14,704 bases of DNA from an uncultured Cloacibacillus sp. (GTDB taxonomy: Bacteria; Synergistota; Synergistia; Synergistales; Synergistaceae): positions 1 to 14,704 of the forward strand of contig CAKSWL010000025.1 in NCBI GenBank assembly GCA_934511335.1, written 5' to 3'. Made by a program: the position numbers and the translations under genes. Shown here piece after piece: positions 7,798 to 14,704 of the stretch. The notes under the pieces were generated by a model. It had not been told where the DNA came from and made no database searches. It saw only the letters and a list, made by a program, of their open reading frames with translations. Position 1 is the first letter of the stretch. Each line of letters starts with the position of its first letter.

Positions 7798-7810
7798 CAA
7801 CTTTAATCTG
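7783..7810 (+). other. Perfect inverted repeat across the rpsJ stop codon
   Basis: CAGATTAAA (7783-7791) and TTTAATCTG (7802-7810) are perfect reverse complements with a 10-nt loop that contains the rpsJ stop codon. The stem is A/U-rich and no T run follows, so it is not a terminator. It ends 3 nt before the rplC Shine-Dalgarno (AAGGAGTG, 7814-7821) and could influence rplC initiation or be a processing site. Both ideas are inference. Confidence 0.45.
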
Positions 7811-7829
7811 AAAAAGGAGTGAAACGTTA

Positions 7830-8456
7830 ATGAGTATGGGGATTCTGGGCCGCAAGGTAGGGATGACCCAGGTCTTCGACGAAAACGGCAAGGCGGTGCC
7901 TGTAACAGTTATTGAGGCAGGCCCCTGCACGATCGTTGAAATCCGGACACCTGAAAAAAACAGTTACAGCGCAGTGCAGCTCGGTCTCGGAGATGTGAAG
8001 CCCTCTAAGGTGACAAAGCCGATGAAGGGTTACTTCGAGAAGCAGAGCGTAGCGCCCAGGCGCTGGCTGAGGGAGTTCCGCGTGGACGACACGACGGGCT
8101 ACCAGGTGGGACAGGAGATCACCGTTTCTCTGTTCCAGAATGGCGAAGTTGTTGACGTAATAGGAGTCAGCAAAGGTAAAGGGACCGCGGGCGTAATGAA
8201 GCGCCACGGCTTCGGCGGTACGCCGGCGAGCCATGGTCATTCGGTAACACACCGTCACCCCGGTTCAATCGGATGCAGCAGCTTTCCCGGCCGTGTAATG
8301 AAGGGCCGGAAAATGGCGGGTCGCATGGGCAACGAGCGCGTCACGACGAAAAACCTCAAGGTTTTCGGAATTGATGAAGAGAACAACCTCATCCTAATCG
8401 AAGGTCCTGTTCCCGGAGCGCGCGACGGCCTTGTAATGATCCGCAAAACAGCGTAG
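7830..8456 (+). CDS. rplC: 50S ribosomal protein L3
   Basis: L3 is an early-assembly 23S rRNA binder whose long loop reaches towards the peptidyl transferase centre. The 208 residues are typical. Signatures are GILGRKVGMTQVFDENG at the start, GVSKGKGTAGVMKRHGFGG, the ASHGHSVTHRHPGSIG loop and KGRKMAGRMGNERVT. In E. coli a glutamine in the loop after GSIG is methylated by PrmB; here that segment reads GCSSFPGR with no Gln, similar to Gram-positive L3, so this modification is not expected. The start ATG at 7830 has AAGGAGTG 8 nt upstream; a second in-frame ATG at 7836 is farther from the site and less likely. Confidence 0.98.
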   Translation: MSMGILGRKVGMTQVFDENGKAVPVTVIEAGPCTIVEIRTPEKNSYSAVQLGLGDVKPSKVTKPMKGYFEKQSVAPRRWLREFRVDDTTGYQVGQEITVSLFQNGEVVDVIGVSKGKGTAGVMKRHGFGGTPASHGHSVTHRHPGSIGCSSFPGRVMKGRKMAGRMGNERVTTKNLKVFGIDEENNLILIEGPVPGARDGLVMIRKTA

Positions 8457-8473
8457 TAGGGAGGCAGAAGACG

Positions 8474-9097
8474 ATGCCTGTAGTAAAAGAAGTTAATTTC
8501 AAAGGCGAGGTTATCGGAGACGTAACGCTTTCCGATGCCGTCTTCGGAGCCCCGGTCCATGTGCCGGCCATGCATCAGGTTGTGGTCGCGCATCTGGCTA
8601 ACTGCCGTGTTGGTACGCACAGCACCAAAGACCGCGGAGATGTCCGCGGCGGCGGTAAGAAGCCCTGGAGACAGAAGCACACAGGCCGCGCGCGTGCCGG
8701 CAGCTCACGTTCACCGTTGTGGGTGGGCGGCGGAGTCGCTCATGGCCCGCATCCGCGTGACTACCACCAGAAGGTGAATAAGAAGGTTCGCCGCATCGCC
8801 ATTCGCAGCGCGCTCACATTGAAGGTCCAGGCGGACAACATGCTTGTGATCAACAGCTTTGGGCTTGAAGCTCCGAAGACGAAGAGCATGATCGAGTTCC
8901 TCTCCGCGGTACAGAGCGGCAAGAAGCCTCTCCTCGTACTCCACGAGACGAATATGGCTGTCGTGAAGTCGGCGACGAATATCCCCGGCGCTTACGTGCA
9001 GCACGTAGACAGCGTAAATGTCTACGACCTTCTGAACCATGACCAGCTGATCGTAACTCCGGAAGCGGTTAAAAAGCTTGAGGAGGTATTCGGTTAA
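8474..9097 (+). CDS. rplD: 50S ribosomal protein L4
   Basis: L4 binds 23S rRNA domain I, and its extended loop lines the nascent peptide exit tunnel. It has 207 residues. The loop is recognisable as GGGKKPWRQKHTGRARAGSSRSPLW, followed by GGGVAHGPHPRDYHQKVNKKVRR. The Lys-Pro-Trp-Arg macrolide-associated region is unaltered; QKHTG replaces the QKGTG of E. coli, as it does in Thermus-like L4. In E. coli L4 represses its own operon through the S10 leader, which is absent here. The last codons contain AGGAGGT (9081-9087), the ribosome binding site of rplW, and the stop TAA overlaps the rplW ATG by one base, which suggests coupled translation. Confidence 0.98.
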   Translation: MPVVKEVNFKGEVIGDVTLSDAVFGAPVHVPAMHQVVVAHLANCRVGTHSTKDRGDVRGGGKKPWRQKHTGRARAGSSRSPLWVGGGVAHGPHPRDYHQKVNKKVRRIAIRSALTLKVQADNMLVINSFGLEAPKTKSMIEFLSAVQSGKKPLLVLHETNMAVVKSATNIPGAYVQHVDSVNVYDLLNHDQLIVTPEAVKKLEEVFG

Positions 9098-9393
9098 TGA
9101 ACGCGATAGCATATGATATAATAGTTCGGCCCATCATAACGGAGAAGACAAGCCGCCAGATGGAGCTGGGACAGTATACCTTTGAAGTGCTCCCAAAGGC
9201 TAATAAGGTAGAAATACGCAAAGCCGTCGAAGAGGTCTTCAAGGTCAAGGTTGTCAAGGTAAACACGATCCAGGTCCGTTCCAAGCCAAAGCGGATGGGT
9301 GCCTTTTTGGGTCGTTCACGCTCCTGGAAGAAGGCCGTCGTCACTCTCGCAAAGGGTGAGAAGATCGCTTTCTTTGAGGGCGCAAGCGCCTAG
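9097..9393 (+). CDS. rplW: 50S ribosomal protein L23
   Basis: L23 lies at the exit of the 50S tunnel and is the docking site for trigger factor and SRP. The 98 residues are typical. Motifs are [13 protein letters not shown] at the start, [26 protein letters not shown] and [26 protein letters not shown]. It starts one base inside the rplD stop codon (TAATG), using a Shine-Dalgarno inside rplD. Near its 5' end the DNA contains TGATATAAT (9114-9122), a perfect extended -10 sequence, discussed as a finding. Confidence 0.97.
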   Translation: MNAIAYDIIVRPIITEKTSRQMELGQYTFEVLPKANKVEIRKAVEEVFKVKVVKVNTIQVRSKPKRMGAFLGRSRSWKKAVVTLAKGEKIAFFEGASA

Positions 9394-9413
9394 GCAGAAA
9401 GGGGAAACATCTA

Positions 9414-10238
9414 ATGGGAATCAAGAAATATCGTCCCACTACGCCCAGCCGCCGTCACATGGCGACGTCCGATTTTTCTGAAATCACAAAGGCGAAGCCG
9501 GAACGCAGTCTGGTAGTATCACTCTCGCAGTCAGCGGGACGCAACAACAACGGCCGCGTAACAATGCGCCACCGCGGCGGGCGCGGCAGAATCAAGTATC
9601 GCATCGTGGATTTCAAGCGCGATAAGTTTGGCGTCCCCGGCAAGGTGACGGCGATCGAATATGATCCCAACCGTTCGGCGCGTATCGCGCTCATCTCCTA
9701 CAAAGACGGCGAGAAGAGATATATCCTTGCTCCTATCGGTCTTAACGTGGGAGACACGGTCTTTGCCGGCGAGGGCTCGGACATCCGCCCCGGAAACGCC
9801 CTTAAACTTAAGGACATCCCGGTGGGTACGGTCATCCATAATGTAGAGCTCGAGCCGGGACGCGGCGGCGTAATGGTACGCTCTGCAGGGACTTCGGCGC
9901 AGCTGATGGCAAAAGAAGGCAAATATGCCTTTGTGCGCATGCCGTCGGGCGAACTTCGTCTCGTACTCCTGGAGTGCATGGCGACCGTCGGCCAGGTGGG
10001 CAACGAAGATCACGAGAACGTAGTCTCAGGTAAAGCAGGAAGGACACGCTGGCTTGGCATTCGTCCGCATATCCGCGGCATGATCCAGAACCCTGTCGAT
10101 CATCCGATGGGCGGAGGCGAAGGCAAAAGCAAGTCGCATAAACATCCTGTCTCACCGTGGGGCACTCCGGCAAAGGGTTACCGTACCCGTAAGCGTAAGC
10201 CGTCGGATAAGTTCATCGTCCGCCGCCGCAAGAAGTAA
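9414..10238 (+). CDS. rplB: 50S ribosomal protein L2
   Basis: L2 is one of the most conserved 50S proteins and is needed for subunit association and peptidyl transferase activity. Its 274 residues match the family (about 273-277). Motifs include [16 protein letters not shown] at the start, [18 protein letters not shown], the PIGLNVGD and GDTVFAGEG barrel segments and [15 protein letters not shown] followed by [17 protein letters not shown]. The key DHP-GGGEG loop is present, with Met after DHP where E. coli has His; the Met form is seen in other bacteria as well. It lies 20 nt downstream of rplW, with AAAGGGG 9 nt before the ATG. Confidence 0.98.
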   Translation: MGIKKYRPTTPSRRHMATSDFSEITKAKPERSLVVSLSQSAGRNNNGRVTMRHRGGRGRIKYRIVDFKRDKFGVPGKVTAIEYDPNRSARIALISYKDGEKRYILAPIGLNVGDTVFAGEGSDIRPGNALKLKDIPVGTVIHNVELEPGRGGVMVRSAGTSAQLMAKEGKYAFVRMPSGELRLVLLECMATVGQVGNEDHENVVSGKAGRTRWLGIRPHIRGMIQNPVDHPMGGGEGKSKSHKHPVSPWGTPAKGYRTRKRKPSDKFIVRRRKK

Positions 10239-10264
10239 CCCGAGTTTGTAGGAGGGAATTTAAG

Positions 10265-10549
10265 ATGGCTCGTTCACTAAAGAAAGGACCCTACGTAGAC
10301 GTCAAGCTACTCCGCAGGGTAGAGGACATGAACGAATCGGGCAAGAAAGTGGTCATCAAGAGCTGGGCCCGCGCCTGCTCGATCACGCCCGAAATGGTCG
10401 GTCATACGATTGCCGTGCACAACGGCCGCATTCATGTACCTGTTTACATCAGCGACAATATGATAGGACATAAGCTCGGCGAGTTTGCTCCTACCCGCAA
10501 GTTCGGCGGACATGCCGGACAGGAACGTTCCACAAAGGTAAAGAAGTAG
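10265..10549 (+). CDS. rpsS: 30S ribosomal protein S19
   Basis: S19 is in the 30S head, pairs with S13 and contacts the A-site tRNA and the 50S subunit. It has 94 residues. Signatures are [21 protein letters not shown], the [20 protein letters not shown] segment, and [18 protein letters not shown] near the end. AGGAGGG precedes the ATG by 8 nt. The stop TAG overlaps the start of the rplV Shine-Dalgarno. Confidence 0.98.
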   Translation: MARSLKKGPYVDVKLLRRVEDMNESGKKVVIKSWARACSITPEMVGHTIAVHNGRIHVPVYISDNMIGHKLGEFAPTRKFGGHAGQERSTKVKK

Positions 10550-10562
10550 GAGGACGCGAAGT

Positions 10563-10895
10563 ATGGAAGTAAAAGCATCGGCAAAACAGCTCCGTGTTTC
10601 CGCAAACAAAGTCCGCAGAGTCCTGGCGCTCGTCAGAGGGAAAAATGCCTCGGAGGCGCTGATGATTCTCAAATACACTCCCAATAAGCCGGCCAGGTAC
10701 GCGGAGAAGGTGCTTAAGAGCGCCGTCGCGAATGCTGAGCACAACCACGGCCTTGATATGGATAAACTCATCGTCAAGACAGCCACGGCAGACCAGGGAG
10801 CATACATGAAGCGCTTCCGCCCCGTATCGAAGGGCCGCGCTCATGCGTTCAGACATCACACGTGCCATATCACCATGGTCGTGTGTGAGAAATAA
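10563..10895 (+). CDS. rplV: 50S ribosomal protein L22
   Basis: L22 contacts all six 23S rRNA domains, and its beta-hairpin lines the exit tunnel opposite L4. The 110 residues are normal. Motifs are RVSANKVRRVLALVRGK, SAVANAEHNHGLD and the hairpin RFRPVSKGRAHAFRHH. The C-terminal strand reads HHTCHITMVVCEK, where most bacteria have KRTSHITVVV-type sequence: two basic residues are His, the Ser is Cys, and another Cys follows near the end. Whether this is lineage drift or has chemical meaning is unknown. The gene lies 13 nt after rpsS and 14 nt before rpsC. Confidence 0.97.
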   Translation: MEVKASAKQLRVSANKVRRVLALVRGKNASEALMILKYTPNKPARYAEKVLKSAVANAEHNHGLDMDKLIVKTATADQGAYMKRFRPVSKGRAHAFRHHTCHITMVVCEK

Positions 10896-10909
10896 GGAGG
10901 GGTTGAACG

Positions 10910-11584
10910 GTGGGTCAGAAAGTTCACCCGGTAGGTTATAGACTTGGCGTTATCTACGATTGGGAATCCCGCTGGTACGCTGACGGAAAGAAATATGCGA
11001 AGTATCTTCATAAGGACCTTGAGCTCAGGGACTGGATCAAGAAACGCTGGGCCCAGGCAGGCGTGAGCCGTGTGGAGATTGAGCGTATTGGCGATGTCAT
11101 GCGCTTCACAGTTTGGACCGCCCGGCCTGGTGTCGTAATCGGCAAGCAGGGAGCGGAGATACAGGCGGTTCGTGAGGAACTGCAGGCTATGACCGGCAAT
11201 CGGGTCATGATTAACATCCAAGAGATGAAGAACCCTGACGTGGAGGCGCAAGTCGTCGCCGAAGGCGTCGCCTCATCACTGGAGCGCAGGATCAGCTTCC
11301 GCCGCGCGATGAAGCAGTCGATCTTCCGCGCGATGAAATCTGGAGCCAAGGGAATCAAAATCCAGTGCGCGGGCCGTCTCGGCGGCGCCGAAATAGCGCG
11401 CACGGAGTGGTATCTTGAAGGCCAGCTTCCCCTTTCGACACTGAGAGCCGACATCGATTACGGCTTCGCCGAGGCACACACGATTTACGGCGTCATCGGC
11501 ATCAAGGTGTGGATATACAAAGGCGAAGTTATGGAGCGCAAGCCCATTTTCGAGGCCGAGCCCGTATCAAAGGAGAGGGGGTAA
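10910..11584 (+). CDS. rpsC: 30S ribosomal protein S3
   Basis: S3 forms part of the mRNA entry channel and, with S4 and S5, helps mRNA unwinding. It has 224 residues. The N-terminus [13 protein letters not shown] is diagnostic. A KH RNA-binding domain carries the GxxG loop as GKQG (78-81), and the C-terminal domain includes [21 protein letters not shown] and [14 protein letters not shown]. It starts with GTG, supported by AAGGAGGGGT 7 nt upstream and by the conserved residues right after it. The end of the gene (about 11570-11581) contains the purine-rich ribosome binding site of rplP. Confidence 0.98.
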   Translation: MGQKVHPVGYRLGVIYDWESRWYADGKKYAKYLHKDLELRDWIKKRWAQAGVSRVEIERIGDVMRFTVWTARPGVVIGKQGAEIQAVREELQAMTGNRVMINIQEMKNPDVEAQVVAEGVASSLERRISFRRAMKQSIFRAMKSGAKGIKIQCAGRLGGAEIARTEWYLEGQLPLSTLRADIDYGFAEAHTIYGVIGIKVWIYKGEVMERKPIFEAEPVSKERG

Positions 11585-11589
11585 TTCCA

Positions 11590-12009
11590 ATGCTTTCTCC
11601 GAAAAGAGTAAAATACCGCAAGCCCCACCTGACGGCCCTTCGCGGCTACAGCAAAGGCGCGACGGAGGTAGACTTCGGCGAGTTTGGACTTCAGGCCTGT
11701 GAAAACGGCTGGATTACAGCACGCCAGATAGAGGCGGTTCGTGTAGCCATCAGCCGTAAGATGAAAAAGGGCGGAAAGATCTGGATCAGGATATTCCCGG
11801 ACCGCCCAGTAACAGAGAAGCCTCTTGAAACTCGTATGGGTAAAGGTAAGGGAAACGTGGAATACTGGACCGCAGCCGTAAAGCGCGGACGCGTTATGTT
11901 TGAAATTGCAGGAGTGCCGCGTGAAGTTGCCGAACAGGCTTTCCGCACGGCATCGTTCAAACTGCCCATCAAGGTCAAAATGTTAACCCGAGAGGGAGCA
12001 GGTGAATAG
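11590..12009 (+). CDS. rplP: 50S ribosomal protein L16
   Basis: L16 organises the A-site region of the 50S subunit and is needed for late assembly. I chose ATG 11590, giving 139 residues that begin [13 protein letters not shown], the standard L16 start; the reading frame stays open back to 11509, but that stretch lies inside rpsC. Motifs are [38 protein letters not shown] and the [20 protein letters not shown] strand. The AGGAGAGGGGG within the rpsC 3' end serves as Shine-Dalgarno 8 nt upstream, and the rpsC-rplP gap is only 5 nt, so translation is probably coupled. Confidence 0.97.
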   Translation: MLSPKRVKYRKPHLTALRGYSKGATEVDFGEFGLQACENGWITARQIEAVRVAISRKMKKGGKIWIRIFPDRPVTEKPLETRMGKGKGNVEYWTAAVKRGRVMFEIAGVPREVAEQAFRTASFKLPIKVKMLTREGAGE

Positions 12010-12011
12010 TT

Positions 12012-12227
12012 ATGGATCCCAAGGAACTTCGAGATCTCAGCGTATCTGAGCTTAAAGATAAGCACAAGCAGTATAAGGAAGAGCTGTTCAACCTCCGTTT
12101 TCAGAATGCGATAGGACAGTTGAGCAATTCGGGACGCATCAAGGATGTAAAGAAGACTATCGCCCGTATTCTTACAGTCATCACCGAAAAAGAGAAGGGC
12201 ATAGATCATTCAGGAGCAAGGAGGTAA
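12012..12227 (+). CDS. rpmC: 50S ribosomal protein L29
   Basis: L29 is a small two-helix protein next to L23 at the tunnel exit. It has 71 residues. The family pattern ELRDLSVSELKDKHKQYKEELFNLRFQNAIGQLSN and an IKDVKKTIARILTV helix are clear. It begins 2 nt after rplP. The AAGGAGGT Shine-Dalgarno for rpsQ is built into its last codons and stop, an example of the tight packing in this cluster. Confidence 0.97.
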   Translation: MDPKELRDLSVSELKDKHKQYKEELFNLRFQNAIGQLSNSGRIKDVKKTIARILTVITEKEKGIDHSGARR

Positions 12228-12233
12228 CCGACG

Positions 12234-12524
12234 ATGGAAGAGCGTAAGGCACATCGTAAAGTCCGTACCGGAACAGTGGTTAGCGACAAGATGGAAAAGA
12301 CCATCGTCGTGCGCGTAGACCGTATGGCGAAGCACTCTCTCTACGGCAAGCCCGTTCTCCGTTCTAAGAAATTCATGGCTCATGACGAGACCAACGACTG
12401 CCGCATGGGCGACACCGTAAGGATAGGCGAGACTCGTCCCTTGAGCGCGAGAAAGCGCTGGGAAGTTCTTGAAATAGTTGAGAGAGCTCCTATCCTCGGC
12501 GTCGCTGAAGAGGAGGCCGAGTAG
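12234..12524 (+). CDS. rpsQ: 30S ribosomal protein S17
   Basis: S17 is a primary 16S rRNA binder with an OB fold in the 30S body. The 96 residues are slightly longer than in E. coli because of an acidic tail (EEEAE). Motifs are [42 protein letters not shown] and [20 protein letters not shown]. Its 3' end provides GAGGAGG, the likely ribosome binding site for rplN, which starts 2 nt after the stop. In E. coli S17 ends the S10 operon; here rplN follows without a break. Confidence 0.98.
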   Translation: MEERKAHRKVRTGTVVSDKMEKTIVVRVDRMAKHSLYGKPVLRSKKFMAHDETNDCRMGDTVRIGETRPLSARKRWEVLEIVERAPILGVAEEEAE

Positions 12525-12526
12525 TT

Positions 12527-12895
12527 ATGATTCAGCTGCGTACAGTACTTAACGTAGCCGACAATTCCGGCGCGAAGAAGATCCTCTGCGTCCAGGTCAA
12601 GGGCGGCAGCTTCCGCAAGGTGGGAACCGTCGGAGATGTTATCGTAGGCGCCGTCCGCGAAGCGGCCCCCAACGCCAACATCAAGAAGGGCGACGTCGTG
12701 AAGGCCGTCATCGTCAGGACGAAAAAAGAGATCCGCCGTAAAGATGGCTCTTACGTGCGTTTCGACGATAACGCGGCCGTTGTCATTGACAATAACGGCG
12801 ACCCCAGAGGAACACGTATATTTGGTCCTGTAGCAAGGGAACTGAGAGAAAAGAAGTATATGCGTATCGTCTCTCTGGCGCCCGAAGTAGTGTAG
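12527..12895 (+). CDS. rplN: 50S ribosomal protein L14
   Basis: L14 sits at the subunit interface with L19 and is the docking site of the silencing factor RsfS. The 122 residues are the family standard. Motifs are [17 protein letters not shown], a [34 protein letters not shown] core, and [27 protein letters not shown] at the end. It starts 2 nt after rpsQ, so the junction that is an operon boundary in E. coli is fused here. Confidence 0.98.
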   Translation: MIQLRTVLNVADNSGAKKILCVQVKGGSFRKVGTVGDVIVGAVREAAPNANIKKGDVVKAVIVRTKKEIRRKDGSYVRFDDNAAVVIDNNGDPRGTRIFGPVARELREKKYMRIVSLAPEVV

Positions 12896-12908
12896 GGGGT
12901 AACCTGCC

Positions 12909-13235
12909 ATGTCTAAAATGAGAATCAAAAAGGGAGACCGCGTGCGCGTCATCTCCGGAAAAGACGCCGGCAAAGAGGGCAAGATCCTTAAGAGGAACAT
13001 TGACAAGGATACGGTCGTCGTGGAAAACGTAAACTTCGTCACCAAGAGCGTCCGTCCGACCCAGAAGGATCCCCGCGGCGGACTCGTCAAGAAAGAGGCG
13101 GCCCTTTCCGCATCAAAGGTGATGCTTGTCTGCCCGAAGTGCGGCAAAGCGACCCGCGTCGGCCGCGCCTTCCTTGACGATGGCAAGAAGGTCCGCATCT
13201 GCAAGCAGTGCGGCGAAATCATCGATAAGGCATAA
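12909..13235 (+). CDS. rplX: 50S ribosomal protein L24 with a C-terminal zinc ribbon
   Basis: L24 starts 50S assembly by binding the 5' domain of 23S rRNA and lies near the tunnel exit. It has 108 residues. The KOW motif region is GDRVRVISGKDAGKEGKILKRN (9-30). The C-terminus has CPKC (C75, C78) and CKQC (C98, C101), a four-cysteine zinc ribbon found in one of the two L24 types. All four ligands are intact. ATG 12909 is supported by AGGGGGT about 8 nt upstream; a second Met at codon 4 is less well placed. Confidence 0.97.
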   Translation: MSKMRIKKGDRVRVISGKDAGKEGKILKRNIDKDTVVVENVNFVTKSVRPTQKDPRGGLVKKEAALSASKVMLVCPKCGKATRVGRAFLDDGKKVRICKQCGEIIDKA

Positions 13236-13253
13236 TGGGGAGGGACAACGAAA

Positions 13254-13796
13254 ATGGCTCCGCGTCTTTTAACAAAATACACTGAAGAAGTCCTTCCTCG
13301 TCTGAACGAGCAGTTCCAGTATAAGAACGTCATGGAAATTCCGCGCCTCGTTAAGGTCGTGATCAACATCGGCGTCAACGAAGCGAAGCTGGATCAGAAG
13401 TACATGGACGCCTCGATCAACGAGCTGACCATAATTTCAGGCCAGAAGCCGATGATGAAACGTGCGAAGAAATCCATCGCCGGATTTAAGGTCCGCGAGG
13501 GGATGCCCGTGGCGTGTGCGGTAACTCTGAGAAGCGACAGAATGTGGGAATTCGTCGATCGCCTTTTTAGCATCGCGCTCCCCCGTATCAAGGACTTCCA
13601 GGGAATATCGAAGAGGGGCTTCGACGGCAGAGGCAACTTCAACCTCGGCCTTAAAGAGCAGCTTCTCTTCCCTGAAATCGATTACGATAAGGTCATCCGT
13701 CAGCGCGGTATGAACATCACCTTTGTGACCACCGCGAAGACCGATGAGGAAGCCCAGGCGCTCTTAAAAGAGCTGGGCATGCCCTTCGCCCGTTAG
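13254..13796 (+). CDS. rplE: 50S ribosomal protein L5
   Basis: L5 binds 5S rRNA and contacts the P-site tRNA and S13 across the subunit bridge. It has 180 residues. Signatures are [20 protein letters not shown], the ITGQKP-like segment [29 protein letters not shown], and [37 protein letters not shown]. The last residues [15 protein letters not shown] are typical. I looked for an E. coli-like S8-binding operator around the rplX-rplE junction and could not recognise one by eye in the 18-nt gap. Confidence 0.98.
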   Translation: MAPRLLTKYTEEVLPRLNEQFQYKNVMEIPRLVKVVINIGVNEAKLDQKYMDASINELTIISGQKPMMKRAKKSIAGFKVREGMPVACAVTLRSDRMWEFVDRLFSIALPRIKDFQGISKRGFDGRGNFNLGLKEQLLFPEIDYDKVIRQRGMNITFVTTAKTDEEAQALLKELGMPFAR

Positions 13797-13809
13797 GAAG
13801 GAGAAGCAA

Positions 13810-13995
13810 ATGGCCCGTAAAAGTATGGTGAACAAGGCCAAGAAAGAGCCGAAGTTCAAAGTGAGAAAATACAATCGTTGCCCGATCTGTGGACGCCCCC
13901 ACGGATATATGCGCAAGTTCGATATGTGCCGCTGCTGTTTCCGCAAGCTTGCACGCGAGGGAAAGATCCCTGGCGTTGTCAAGTCGAGCTGGTAG
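13810..13995 (+). CDS. rpsZ: 30S ribosomal protein S14, zinc-binding type (type Z)
   Basis: S14 binds 16S rRNA in the 30S head near the A site. This is the short form: 61 residues with CPIC (C24, C27) and CRCC (C40, C43), the Cx2C-x12-Cx2C zinc site, against about 100 residues without zinc in E. coli. The start is MARKSMVNK and the end is [13 protein letters not shown], both standard. AAGGAG lies 6 nt before ATG. Position between rplE and rpsH is the normal spc order. Some bacteria also keep a zinc-free S14 elsewhere; that cannot be judged here. Confidence 0.98.
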   Translation: MARKSMVNKAKKEPKFKVRKYNRCPICGRPHGYMRKFDMCRCCFRKLAREGKIPGVVKSSW

Positions 13996-14025
13996 GCAAG
14001 TGGGCGTAGAAGGGAGGATCCTTTA

Positions 14026-14430
14026 ATGCATATTACCGATCCTGTCGCGGATATGCTCACACGCATCAGAAATGCGAATGTGGTTTATCATGAAATGGTA
14101 GATATGCCTCTTTCAAAGATGCGTCTTGAAATGGCCCGCATCCTCAAAGAGGAAGGTTATATCCGCAACTATAAGACGATCACCGACGCGAAGCAGCCGA
14201 TGCCTATCCTCAGGCTGACCATGAACTACGGTCCCCAGAAGGAAAGAGTAATCCAGGGACTTCGCAGGATCAGCAAACCCGGCCGCCGCATCTACGTCGG
14301 CAAAGACAAACTGCCCAAGGTAATGGGCGGTTTGGGGATTGCGTTAATTTCAACGTCAGCCGGACTCATGACCGACGCCTCAGCCCGTAAACTCGGACTC
14401 GGCGGCGAAGTAGTCTGCTACGTCTGGTAA
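14026..14430 (+). CDS. rpsH: 30S ribosomal protein S8
   Basis: S8 binds helix 21 of 16S rRNA and is a key 30S assembly protein; in E. coli it represses the spc operon. The 134 residues are normal. Motifs are [16 protein letters not shown], the [19 protein letters not shown] segment, [54 protein letters not shown], all conserved. GGGAGG precedes the ATG by 8 to 9 nt after a 30-nt gap from rpsZ. Confidence 0.98.
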   Translation: MHITDPVADMLTRIRNANVVYHEMVDMPLSKMRLEMARILKEEGYIRNYKTITDAKQPMPILRLTMNYGPQKERVIQGLRRISKPGRRIYVGKDKLPKVMGGLGIALISTSAGLMTDASARKLGLGGEVVCYVW

Positions 14431-14445
14431 CGGAGGCGCGCGAAG

Positions 14446-14704
14446 ATGTCTAGAATAGGACGCAAAGCGATAGCGCTTCCGAAGGGCGTGGACGTCACGG
14501 TCGAGGGACAGCATGTTACAGTCAAGGGAGCCAAGGGCACTCTTGAGATGGACGTAATGCCGAAGATCGCCGTAGCGGTTGAAGAGGGGCAGGTACATGT
14601 GACGCGCGCGAACGAAGATAAGCTGGTCCGCGCCGCCCACGGTATGACGAGAGCCCTTATCAGCAATATGGGGACCGGCGTCAGCAGCCGTTTTCAGAAG
14701 GTTC
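14446..14704 (+). CDS. rplF: 50S ribosomal protein L6 (3'-truncated by the window edge)
   Basis: L6 lies near the sarcin-ricin loop and the factor-binding site. Only the first 86 residues are present because the window ends inside the gene. It begins MSRIGRKAIALPKGVDV with GQHVTVKGAKGTLEM, then RAAHGMTRALISNMGTGVSSRF, all typical of L6. GGAGGCG lies about 8 nt before the ATG, and the gap to rpsH is 15 nt. The frame is open to the last base. Confidence 0.96.
   Translation, partial: MSRIGRKAIALPKGVDVTVEGQHVTVKGAKGTLEMDVMPKIAVAVEEGQVHVTRANEDKLVRAAHGMTRALISNMGTGVSSRFQKV

Noticed and set aside
11509..11589. Extended L16 reading frame from an upstream ATG
   Set aside because: It overlaps rpsC by 76 nt and adds residues not found in L16; [13 protein letters not shown] at 11590 is the normal start.
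12786..12822. TTGACA and TATATT inside rplN as a promoter
   Set aside because: The spacing is 25 bp, too long for a sigma70-type promoter.
12380..13378. A 332-codon minus-strand open frame across rpsQ, rplN, rplX and rplE
   Set aside because: It crosses four certain genes and has no homologous look; it is a composition artefact.

Overview
The window is one continuous, plus-strand block of core transcription and translation genes: the 3' part of rpoC, a small L7Ae-type ribosomal/K-turn protein, then rpsL-rpsG-fusA-tuf (str cluster) running directly into rpsJ-rplC-rplD-rplW-rplB-rpsS-rplV-rpsC-rplP-rpmC-rpsQ (S10 cluster) and rplN-rplX-rplE-rpsZ-rpsH-rplF (first part of the spc cluster, with rplF cut by the window end). 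I see no tRNA or rRNA genes, mobile element, CRISPR array, phage gene or minus-strand gene that I can support.

Organism. GC looks to be in the mid-to-high 50s by eye, and GC-ending codons dominate. The order rpoC - L7Ae-like - rpsL - rpsG - fusA - tuf - rpsJ is the layout seen in Firmicutes and several other deep bacterial lineages, not in E. coli, where str and S10 are separate operons. S14 is the short zinc-binding form and L24 carries a C-terminal four-cysteine zinc ribbon. My best guess from the overall look of EF-Tu, RpoC and the ribosomal proteins is Synergistota (Cloacibacillus/Synergistes-like). This is recognition and inference, not proof; a clostridial or other deep-branching lineage is the alternative.

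Layout. Positions 2-2824 hold the C-terminal 940 residues of RNA polymerase beta'. Between rpoC and the next gene lie 171 bp with a small GC hairpin, a long imperfect inverted repeat, and a near-consensus sigma70-type promoter (TTGACA, 17-bp spacer, TATTAT with an upstream TG). The -35 box sits in the loop of the inverted repeat and the -10 box at its right edge, so one segment may end rpoBC transcription and start the ribosomal operon. From 2996 to the window end the genes are packed with gaps of about 2-42 nt or a 1-nt overlap, almost all with strong Shine-Dalgarno sequences. No convincing internal terminator is visible, so about 11.7 kb is probably one transcript with possible minor internal start or processing sites.

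How the genes work together. RpoC is a catalytic subunit of RNA polymerase. The ribosomal proteins build the 30S (S12, S7, S10, S19, S3, S17, S14, S8) and 50S (L3, L4, L23, L2, L22, L16, L29, L14, L24, L5, L6) subunits. EF-G and EF-Tu drive translocation and aminoacyl-tRNA delivery.

Most unusual feature: RpoC carries about 300 extra residues between its KH-like 'NDKHIE' segment and the C-terminal '[19 protein letters not shown]' motif. The extra region appears to contain four degenerate copies of a module that resembles a native beta' segment. I found no previously undescribed multi-gene system here.
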